This document shows positions 48,781-59,044 of a DNA stretch of 64,000 nucleotides, one piece after another. Source of the stretch: Lasioglossum baleicum (taxonomy: Eukaryota; Arthropoda; Insecta; Hymenoptera; Halictidae); assembly GCF_051020765.1 (NCBI RefSeq), contig NC_134943.1, positions 12,338,001 through 12,402,000 on the forward strand. The letters run 5' to 3'. The position numbers were made by a program, and so were the translations under genes. The stretch's first letter is position 1. Every line of letters starts with the position of its first letter. Under the pieces are notes generated by a model. It ran no database searches. It was not told the DNA's origin and worked only from the letters and a program-made list of their open reading frames with translations.

Positions 48781-48880
48781 TTGATGGTGATTTCTCAGCT
48801 CATTCGAAATGACTTTTTCCTTTGCGAAAATGTTCTCCGTGACTTTGTTAAGAAGTTATGTATTAACGAGAAAACATATT
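48781..48880. mobile_element. CCAAT foldback family, half copy D
   Basis: GGTGATTTCTCAGCTCATTC, then TTTTTCCTTTGCGAAAATG, TTCTCCGTGACTTTG, TTAAGAAGTTAT and TATTAACGAGAAAAC match the left half of copy C. No second arm follows. It abuts the truncated Tc1 relic, so one element probably interrupted the other. Confidence 0.55.
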
Positions 48881-51143
48881 TATCGTTACCGACACAAGGG
48901 TTGAAAAACAATTTCGACATAATTATTATTAAAATATATTCTCTAGTACTGTGTAAAGTAGACCGCATAAAATTGAACGAAACTCATCAGAGATTCATAT
49001 GAGAATTAAACGTGTTGTCCACATACTTTTGAGCAGGAGTGTATATGCAAATCTGCTGTCGTAATGTTGGGAATCATAAAATAGATCTGTGTAACATGAA
49101 TTACTGTATTTTGACACATCGGAAATAAAAGAGCAGAACCAGTAAAAACAAACTTTAATTCGCTAAGAAATATGAAAATTTGCTATATGTATACCGGAAA
49201 TTTAGTCGACCGAAAAGTTGATAATAAAAGTCAGAAATGAAATATTTAACGGCGAGCAAAATCTACGGATAATCTCGTTCCGTAAATTAGCGGCATTTAA
49301 AATGGAATCTAAACGAAACACACAGGAAACATTCGTTTCGATAGTGAATCGAAAATCTATTCCGTCGTTCGAGTCGATAATTACGATCTCACTATAATAG
49401 AATGTTAAATAATGTCATTAAGAGATGGCTCGCTAATTAGAAATCCAAAGTTAAATACTAGTCGAGGAGGAACGTTTTACCGGAACTCCGAGTCTTCGAA
49501 GAGGCGTTGATTTATTACATCGTCGAAGAACGACCGATAAAAACATCCTTTACACGCGTGTAAAAATTACGGGATGCAACGGAACACGTATTACGGGCAC
49601 ATGACCCACGCATTCCCTTCGAAATGTCCATTGGCACTCGAACGCGTGTTCATAAAATTTTTACGTATAATTTATAGCTTAATATAACAACAAAATGCCG
49701 GGTACTTTACCTCATCGCTTTCTCTGCCTGTCGTCTACTTTCCAGATTTTCTCAGTACGCCGCGCCGCGCCTGTGCATAGCGGTCCGTGTCGGAAAATTG
49801 AGTGACGTTTTGCCTAAAAATGAATTTTTTCGTATCGATATCTAATCAATTAACTTTGCTTCCTAAATGTCCATGGACCTCGGAAATGGAGAAATTAGTA
49901 ACACAATTTAATAAATATTATATAGTTGCAATAAACATTGATAGTTGGACATTTTAAGAAGAGTATTTGTCACGACAAAAATTGCTTCCCTTTAATGCGA
50001 TGCCCTGACAATATCCTATTTAATATTTTCTCAAACTCCTTTTTTTAAATTGAAGACCAGGCTTTTGCGATAAAAAATCATATCTTCTCTATTATCAATT
50101 AATGTAAACACTCTATTCAAAAGATAACGCTCGATTCGGTAAGAAAAATTTGCGAAGTTCTTTCTATTTAACACAGTACATAGAATCTTCTAAGTTTAAC
50201 CGAGTTTAGCTTCCTAACAAATTGTAATATTTTCAGCACACTTCCCTTTGAGTAATCACACAAGGATCGTTTCCCTTTAAAAAGTAACTAAATAAATATA
50301 AAAAGTACTAAATGAATAACAAATAAACGATTATAAATATTATTTTTTAAGACAATAAAATTATTCCAAACATATACATATATATTTACTACGATAATGA
50401 TTAGTAGATAGGAATAATTTTTTAATGAATTTTAGTGGAAATTTCATCCCGATATCTCTTATGGTTCAAGAGTTCTAGTAAAATGTCATCAAATTTCTCG
50501 ACCCAGCCCACTGAGCGGCTGCTTATACATTACGACACGCTTCGATTATTAATAATTAATGTTACGATATTATTTGTCCACGCCGTGCACATATTAACGA
50601 GAAGCCTTGTCCCCGCCGGTAATTAGAATTCATTTTACGCTACAGTTTATTCAGATTGTACGTTCGTTACTTTATACACCGTGGGCAATGGCTGGCTTTC
50701 AATAAGATATTCACGCACCGTCATATTAACTTTTATTTACTTCCCCGCTAGTTATTTTCCAAAGGCGCCGACCGATTAAAAAACGAAAGAACATCGTTGC
50801 GATTAATTCACAGCGCGGCTCGTTATGCAACCGCATGCCTTTTACATTTCGGACTTTTTACTCGGATCAGACAGAGCCGAAACAGTTTGTTAATTGCTCC
50901 TCGGTACTTCATGAAATATGCTCGCAACAATCTCTTTCGCTGTACAATAATCCGCGTTCCTTACCGGAGAAATCGTGCAGCCGTGCTGTCTTCGAAGAAT
51001 GTGCAATATCATTGTAGGAATATCTTTAGAACCTAAATACGGTAACACGTGTAAACAACGTAACGTAACGCAATTAATTAATTAATTAATTAATTAATTC
51101 TAGTTCTTCATACGTTGATGGTATTACAATCATCGAACCGTTG
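48881..51143. other. No gene seen
   Basis: Contains a Tc1-type end at 49012-49045 and otherwise AT-rich DNA, with a moderately GC-richer patch at 50680-51060 and the AATT tract. Confidence 0.4.
51072..51099 (+). repeat. (AATT)n microsatellite
   Basis: About seven consecutive AATT units lie about 45 bases before the 51.1-kb MITE. Confidence 0.85.
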
Positions 51144-51355
51144 CATATGGACCGTTTATTTTGAAAGTGGCGTAAGTCCGTTTTTGAAAAAAATGTATAT
51201 GATCAAATTACATATTGATAAATAAGTAGAAATATTGCCAGACTTGACATAATTAATTTATACATATTTTTAAATTGACTAATATGCTAACCTTGAATTT
51301 TCTCGAAACAAGAGAAAATGGACTTACACCACTTTCAAAATAAACGGTCCATATG
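51144..51355. mobile_element. 212-bp MITE with 36-bp inverted ends
   Basis: The left end CATATGGACCGTTTATTTTG continues with AAAGTGGCGTAAGTCC (51144-51179). It is matched by GGACTTACACCACTTTC and AAAATAAACGGTCCATATG (51320-51355), with only one or two mismatches. The interior is AT-rich and non-coding. No clear target duplication is visible. Confidence 0.75.
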
Positions 51356-54300
51356 TAACCCTGTAATGATACGATACGTTTTTCCATGTTAATCTCAGAC
51401 AATTATACCACCTACGTGATTATCTTCCTTCAGCATCAGAATTTCATCGGCCGATTCCTAATTAATAGCAAACGCGAGAGTGCTCCGCGATGCAGATGTA
51501 AAGGCGTTGTCAGTTTACGCGGCAACAATACTTTCTTTATCCATAATTCATTTAACGTGGAATCGCTCTTTTATGTTTCTAACGAGAGAAACATTTGCTC
51601 GACCGTTAACGGCTGTGTGAAATCGCAACAAATTCCTCCTCCGGTGATAAGCTAAGGATTTTGTCGGACGAAGTGAGAACAGGTAGCGATAACAGACTGG
51701 TGCGGTAAACCGCTTTTAAACGATACCGTGAAATATCATAAGACTTAACAGTTAATAAAGATAGACTCCAAGTGCAGATCTTTTACAATTTACTCAGGGT
51801 AACTGTAAATACCAATTACTGTGATATCATGCTTCGACCATACTTTATTTTAATATTATTCCTAATTAATCGTGAAATAATAACATGTGTAAGCATTTTA
51901 TGAACCTAATACAATATAAGAAAATATTAAAAAATAGAATCGATAACATTTTGTACGTATTATCGCGAACGATTCGAAATGTTAAATAAAACAAGAGCTT
52001 TAAATATCTTATGGACACGAGAGGTGATCGGATGATCTTTACATTCGGCGAACAGGAACTATGTTACTATAATAATATATTTGAAAATGAAATGCGATCG
52101 ACGTTATTGAAATGAAATACTGTTGAACATTCGTCGCATTTTAAAAAACTTAATGAATCATTTCACGTTCCTTGTAACAAAGTACAAGAATAAGGGATTG
52201 AACATCGTCAAGCGGCCTATAAAATAGAAAGTTGACAACATGATTACGTAAGCAATAAGAACAGTACGTAGGGCACGCATATATTTTGCTAAGAATGAGT
52301 CCCTCAAGAGTATCAATCAAAACTTCTTATACCGAAAATGAATCCGCTAGTAGTGAAGACATAAGAGCAGTTCTTATCGCGGATAAATCCTCGATTCTGT
52401 CTTTAATGAATCCATTTATCAAAGAGTGAATGCGCCTTAACTGCCTTTCTACATCGCCTCTAACATTGGTTGTATCCAAAGAACCGGACAAACTGGATAA
52501 GCTCCAGTAAAATAGAAAACGGACGTTCGTATAAACACTGATGCAAAGAAGCACTCCGAGTGGGACAGCAAAACCACTGAACCACCCGATTACGAGACCA
52601 GAATCGAGTAAAAGAGCAAATATCGGCGGACAAACCACGAAACGTGCCCGCTGTCCCCAATTTCGGATTAACTCTCGACTCTCCAGAGATAATTTTACCT
52701 ATTGGGTCAAAAAATACGTTGGACCAGTGAAATTTGAAGGAAATTTAATGCTCTTTTCAAAAAATGAAAAGGAAAAGTTCGTAGGACCCATAATTTTTGA
52801 GTTATAGGCGAAATACCAAAAACAGGTAACAAAAATCGTGGTTTTTTCCACCTGCCCAAGTTAGCTCAGGGTCCTCGAGGTCGAAAAAACTCAGATTCGA
52901 CTCCCCAGAGTACCCCCAAATGACGTGCCAAAATTTCATTAAGTTCGGAATACTTTCCAGGTAAAAGTACCTGGCGACTGGACTATAGGGACAGGCTCAC
53001 TAATAGAGCCTAGTAGCCTATATGTATAGTAGATATAAATTTTCTTCTCCTAATAGGCATTACGAACGACAAGTAAGTTTTAATCACGGTAGCTATAAAA
53101 TAAATCATAGTGCAAGTGGTTAATTATTGTCCGAAATATGTATAATAAGTGGAACACGCGATATAGGGAAGAAGTTGAAGATCGTGCAACGATGTAGTGC
53201 GGCGCGGCGCGGCGTGTAAATTGACGAATGACAAGCAGGAAATTAAAAGGCAGTGATGCGTCGGCAAAGTCGGACATTAATAAGGAAGCAATTAGAATAA
53301 ACTATGAGTGAAGTTATAGTTCGCGGTGATCACGAAACGAAGAACCGGAGGGACCGTGATTACGGCATTACGCGTTCGTCTCGCTCCATTTCTGCGTCCC
53401 GGACGAAGGACGAAGGGCGAGCGGCAGCTGTTCTTCCTCTTCGTTCGTTCGACGCTTGGCGTAGATGGCTCTGCGAGAGAACGGGTGAGCACTAGCCGCT
53501 CTAAGGTAACTAACTTTCGCACAAAAACTGGACGTACCTCGGCCACTTGGACTTTTTTCCGTTATGGCAGCGCCGCGCCGTGGTCGCCTGTTTCCCGCAT
53601 CTTGGCTATTTACAGGAGAATCCTAGCCAGAGAGTTTTCCCCGGAGGGTCACAGTGACACATTGGACCTGTCCGACGATAGACGCGCAAACGTATAATCA
53701 TGGGGAATCAGGCTTAATCGTGGACCAACGGAAGAACCAACCGCGACTCCTCTGGAAATCATTACCGGCTCGTTCTAATGAAATGCTGATACCTACCCGG
53801 GGACTCGCTCGCTCGATCACGCTTCTTTCGTTTCCCTTTGTTCAGCAGAAAATCACGAGAAACGCAGAAATAGTTGATGAGACGGGATTTCGTTCCGAGC
53901 TCCGAGCTCCGAGCGACGCGCGACGGTTGCAAGAGACACGCAGCGAATCCTCGAGGTATTTCTTTTGCACGTAGCATCGGTCAGCTGTAATTCTAAACAA
54001 TGAAACGATTAAAAGAGTTTAACAGTGTCGATATACTATTATTACCATATATCAAAATTGTTAATCAGCAAAATAAATGTTTAGTTAGCTCTTATAGATT
54101 GCAATTGATGTATAAAAATTTTATTTTCCATAAAAATCCGCAGTTTAGTGATTACCAGCGATCTACTTTCATTACAAAAAGAAAATTAGTTGTACAATTT
54201 ATTTACCTTATTTTCTACATATCAATAATATTTGGCCGCGCTCTGCTTTGATTGATATTACATTCGTGTAGGGATACGCGCGTACTTACTTATTTTTAAC

Positions 54301-55766
54301 GTGCAAGACAATCGATCAGCACCATCTTTCCTATCGGTTAACAGGTCGGTAGTCTGGCAAACGAGAAAAGAAGTAGCACCGGGCCAGTTTATTAAGGGCA
54401 AATACATTTTCTGGTGTTCGGCGACACCTTCGAACCGGCTGTATATCTCTCGGCGTTAACTTCCAAATAATATTGGTCCGTGATTTCCTGTATAGGGGCT
54501 CCTCGTTCCTAAGGGGGTTAATAAATAATTTCCACCGGTTTGAGATACGTTGATGCAGCTCGTGAAGGTGTCTCGTGCCGCGTCGCATTTTTAATCAATG
54601 TTCCTCCCGAAAAAAACTTCGGTAATAGCGTAGAGATTCGACGGGGCTTATATAGCTACCCGCCGCGGAATAAAATACCATTAAAGAGTCGCCGAGCGAC
54701 GAGGGGACAGCAATAACACGCGCAACGTTGTACCGATGCGATGGGACTCGGGTTTACCGATGCGCGATGGTCGTCGCGTCGGTGCAACGGCCGAAAAAAA
54801 TGAGTCCTCGCCCGCGGAAGATCGAGTTAATATTCAACCAGGTTTATCCATAAACTTCGGCTAACTGCAGGTAACTGCACGTCTGAAACACGCTTTGATA
54901 TCTTCACGAGCCTACCCGCTAAGATCGTACCCGGGCCAGGCATTTTCTACCGGCCGAACCCATTTCAAATGGGAACATTCGAGTTCACGACACGTCGACG
55001 TTAATCGCCGTTTCTCGGTATCTTTGATCGTAATGGAAGTTTACGAGGGGACCGTGGTCCGCGAAACCGGGCACGATCTCTGGGACACATTTGAATTACG
55101 CCCATCAATCTGCCACGGACCGGCAAGTCTAGGACGAAAGATGATACGCGCTACGCCACGACCGAATGCCGCGACGCGACGCGACGACGTCCAAAGTGAA
55201 AACTCATGCGATCAATTAGACGGGTCCCATGGAGATATCACCCACGGGTCAATTCCATGCCAAATCGATCACTTTTTGCGGGCACCATCGTCGATTTTGT
55301 TCTAAACGTGAAATTAGGGGGGGTTTAAGTCATCATTTTGCCGGTTTCGAATTTTTTTTAGAAATGGCAGGCCTTCAAAGTTTTCAATTTTTGTCCATTT
55401 CGGCGAGAACGGGTTCGCTTACGAATTTTTATCTCGGGAACTGTTTGTCCGATTGAGCTATATTTTTTTCCGTTTTATTCGGAAAGGATTGGGCTATTAC
55501 AAAATAATTTTTTCAACCTCGAAAATCAACTTTATGATGTCGAAAAATTTAAGCAAATTCTTTTTTTACGTTTTTCTCGATGAGGGATCGGGGTGATTTA
55601 AATTTTGAAAAAAATATGGTTATATTCCTTGAAGTTTCCCCTTTAAAATGAGCCCTTGAAAAAGATGGTGTCATTTTCAAATTGGCGTCACAATGAGTCG
55701 GTAAAGGACGCCGTGTATCCCCGTTTCAGGTAGAGGCGAGTCGAACGCACCGAAGCGCCATTATGA
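51356..55766. other. GC-rich patches without a supported gene
   Basis: 53180-53980 and 54600-55320 are CpG-rich with overlapping frames. A GTACGT donor preceded by GGCCGAG reads on the - strand near 53535, and AAG|GTAACT on the + strand near 53503, so leader exons are possible but unproven. 52690-53000 and 55300-55700 look like repetitive non-coding DNA with words such as CGAAATACCAAAAACAGG. Confidence 0.35.
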
Positions 55767-56035
55767 TCCGTTGTCTATACCGTTGGTCTTGAGAAAATAC
55801 CAGCAGACTGTATTCGACTAAATAACCCTATTTATACCTGGAGAACAATATTAGGAACCACTCTTGGTTACAATAACAAACATGCTGATTGTTTACAAGC
55901 TCGCTTTGCAACAGCATTACGAATTAAAAGCACTAGAAGCTTTCATAGCTTTACCCCATTATCGAATAAAGAACTGCTATGCAAAAAAACTTGCTCGTGC
56001 GATAATGATGGCTCTGTTTTTAGTGTAATGAAATA
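55767..56035 (+). pseudogene. Orphan 89-codon frame ending LLCKKTCSCDNDGS...VMK
   Basis: An open frame without an early ATG encodes NNPIYTWRTILGTTLGYNN, then CLQARFATALRIKSTRSF and ELLCKKTCSCDNDG before TAG. Composition and absence of low complexity make it look like real former coding sequence, either a terminal exon or the 3' end of a transposon ORF. The upstream 400 bases look like repetitive non-coding DNA, which favours a mobile-element remnant. The family is not identified. Confidence 0.22.
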
Positions 56036-56381
56036 GTTTTTCTTATATTTTTCTCCATAATCCTTAAAAGTCCACCCCACACAATGATCCTCTTACCATA
56101 TACCCTCCTTATCCCTTCCCGATGCATCGGGATTCCATCGCGATGGAAGAAAACCACCACCTTCTTTCATTGTGCAACGACTAGGATTAAAAAATAAGTC
56201 GTTCTCCAAAGAATTGTTGGGATCGTCTCCGATCGACCAAAAAATAGCTTTGCAATCGATTTGTTGGTCATTCCTGTCTTATACAAAATAGAATTCGGTA
56301 TGTAAAGCGATGAAAGGAAACGTTGGACTGACTTTGAACTGCCCAAAAGCTGTATTGACCCTTTTCTGTTGTTGCTTTCAG

Positions 56382-56557
56382 CAATACTTGCGGTAGCCCC
56401 GTATTCTGCAGAAACAAAAGGAAATGACTCTCTTCCTGACCATCTGGACTACGGAAACTTTAGTTATGCGAAGGATAATGGTTGCGTGATCTCTGCAGGA
56501 GTTCCGAGTCCGGCATTAGGCGCCTTATGTTCTCTCGTGCCAATGATTGCAGAGTAG
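56382..56557 (+). CDS. Candidate terminal exon of a small secreted protein
   Basis: A strong pyrimidine tract (CCCTTTTCTGTTGTTGCTTTCAG) is followed by an open frame, ILAVAPYSAETKGNDSLP, then DYGNFSYAKDNGCVISAG and SLVPMIAE before TAG. Entry is in phase 1. The start looks like the end of a signal peptide with a cleavage site after YSA, as when a short first exon carries the initiator. No first exon was found, and the cysteine pattern (two) matches no family I know. Confidence 0.22.
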
Positions 56558-58806
56558 ACCTAACACAAAACTTGCGCCGCAAAACAAATTGGCAGACTAC
56601 GCCGCGCCGTTTTATTGCCACTGGCTCGATCATCTGTTTCACAACTCGTCTTCTTCGTCTTTTCATCTTTATTCTTTTCGGCGGAATTTCGAAGTCTGCT
56701 ACTCTTCCTGTTAGCTTTTTCACGTTGAAATTATGCACTTGAAGCTGTTCTTCGTGGAGTGCGCTACAATTTATAATTTGCGATTGCCAAATCACGTAAA
56801 TCAGCTTCCTGTACAGGAAGTAGTTTTTATTGCAAACTATGCACTAAATGCTTAAGGTTTCATCAATAATGAAATTTGCATTCACAGTAGCATTCATGCT
56901 ACTTGTTCGAACTTTTGATTCGAAATTTTACAAATACACAATATTTGCAGGTTTGTTATTAATTAATAGTATATGTGAATAAAAAAACAATCATCCTTTT
57001 GTGTGTCAAAACTGTCACTGCAAGAAACAGAATTCTTCTTAAATTCAACTTCTTGAAATTTGTTTGTATAAAGACAAGAAATTATATGAACAGAGTCATA
57101 ATTTGAGAATATACCTGTATTAAAATTTGTTATTTCACTCAACTCATCGTTTGTTAGCTTACAAGTTTCTCGATTATCCATGAGAAAAATGGAAATTTTT
57201 TGAAAATAATCTAACCAGTGTTAGTGCAAATCTAATTATCACGCGCCAATTTGCAGCGTCAGTAGACGAGAGAAAGAAGGAACTGAAATGGAAGATAAAA
57301 AAGACAAGAAAACTTATAATTACCAAGCTCTCATACGCGATTAATCATACAAATAACAGGTTCGAGAATAAAAATCGCATTAACCCACCTGTCCGCCGAT
57401 AAGTTTGCACAAGAAGATTAACGAGCCCCATCGCCGGTGTTCAGCGAAAGTGCACGTGCATTCCAATTTGTCGCAGCGTTTCAGATCAATATACTTTTAC
57501 ATTAGCAAAGTTTTACGCCCTCGTTTTTACAAAGAAAAGAAAAAAGAAAGGCGAACAAACAAAAATTCAACTGAGATTTGTGACGGAGAGCAGGCGTTGC
57601 TGTTACGATATTGTATATTATTATCTACCGTTTAACTGCGAGGATGAAATATACAATTTTCGTCAAGTATGCACCTACAACGATAGCCATAGAAATCGCT
57701 TTAGAAAGTAACAGTCTGTGTTTTTACTATACTGCTGCATCAGATTATGTAAAACGATGAAAAGATCACGTTACGCGATTCAGTCTACCTAACACATTGC
57801 AGATGCTTCTAAATATTCAAGAACATATGTATGTCGCTATCTCATTTTCATTCCATTGTCAAAATTTAATTACTGCACACTAGGATACAGGTTTTGCATT
57901 CCAAATTCACTTTTTTACAAATTAATTTCACCTTTTTGCAAATCAAATTCAACTTTTTGCGAATAAAGTATTTTTAAGTGGGATTCTATAAAAAAAAAAC
58001 AAAAATCAAATGTAAATGAAACGTTAAGAAATTCAACACTTTATTTATTACAAAAATGTACATCAAATACTTATTTAAACGTAGTGGTTCGATTAAAAAA
58101 AATCAAAGTTGTCCGTCACTCGTCCTTGACGCGTCCACCTACAAAAAAAACTGTGGATTCAATTACAAGAGCAGCCATCGCAATGCTAAGTACGCAGTAT
58201 GAATCATCATAAAATAATCGTCAAATTCGGTTAGCTTAGGTAATCAGAAAGTACGCAAGTACTTTGATGCTAAACTTGAAGGTTGAAAGATGAACGATGT
58301 TCACGTAATTCCTAGTGTGAAATATGTTTTTGCAACGATCGGCAAGACCAAGTGATTGATGATCGTAACTTTTCATTGTATTGGAAGTGGCGAATATCAC
58401 GACATTTTATAGCTTGAGCATCGCGTTTCGCGGAATCTTAAAATTTTCTGATAAATTGTTACAAATGAGAAGAATCTATGAATAGGAAGATTTAAAATTA
58501 ATTTAATAATGGATATTATCGATAATATAATGAAGTTCATTGATTGCTAATATTTAATAAGTGTTACACTACAGCATGTTTCAATTTTGACGCCGTTGTT
58601 TAAATTAAAAATTTATTAATAAGACGATTTTAAACGAAATATGTGTGCTTACAAGCATCTGATTATGTCGACATTATAACCAATTAGATATGCAAACGTT
58701 GTTTACGGTTTACGGTGAAATTATGCACGGTACGAAGCGACCGTAACGAAATGACATCTCCCTTCGTGATTGCCACATAACGAGGCATCTCTTCGTGTAC
58801 GACGCA
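56558..58806. other. No gene seen
   Basis: A GC-average stretch at 56460-56800 carries frames in three phases. Farther right it is AT-rich with the 57901-58082 repeat. No promoter was recognised before 58996. Confidence 0.4.
57901..58082 (+). repeat. Dispersed repeat matching 6078-6236
   Basis: This is the second copy, with CAAATCAAATTCAACTTTTT, AATAAAGTATTTTTAAGTG and an expanded A tract. Direct orientation, about 52 kb from the first copy. Confidence 0.6.
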
Positions 58807-58911
58807 ATGAGCGGCGAGAAAAGAATCACCCTTCTCGAGGAGTGTAATCACAGTGGGTCTAATAGCCCTCCTGTGCAACCGGGACCCAAACAATTTAATA
58901 TCCTGCAAGCG
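58807..58911 (+). CDS. Candidate exon (MSGEKRITLLEEC...FNILQA) with strong donor
   Basis: A 35-codon frame begins at GCA ATG AGC, encodes MSGEKRITLLEEC followed by SNSPPVQPGPKQFNILQA, and ends at a perfect GTAAGT donor (58912). The proline-glutamine-rich segment looks protein-like. It lies just upstream of the proline-rich gene's TATA box. It is phase 0 and could in principle splice to the same acceptor (59142), giving an isoform without a normal signal peptide, or could belong to another gene. The product is not recognised. Confidence 0.25.
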
Positions 58912-58995
58912 GTAAGTTCGTTTGGTGAAACATTGCGAAATGCGTGCGGTTTCGTGAAAAGCACGAGACACGAAAGCAACGATGGAAACTGCCCG

Positions 58996-59030
58996 TATAA
59001 AAGGAGTGTTGTCACTTTGTTTTACCAGTA
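58996..59030 (+). promoter_or_regulatory. TATA box and initiator of the proline-rich gene
   Basis: TATAAAAG lies at 58996-59003. An initiator-like CCAGT has its A at 59027, 31 bases after the first T of the TATA box, the usual metazoan spacing. The first ATG downstream of it (59045) is the start codon chosen for the gene, giving an 18-base leader. A strong TATA promoter fits a tissue- or stage-specific, highly expressed structural gene, though that reading is inference. Confidence 0.65.
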
Positions 59031-59044
59031 GACGCCAGTTGATT

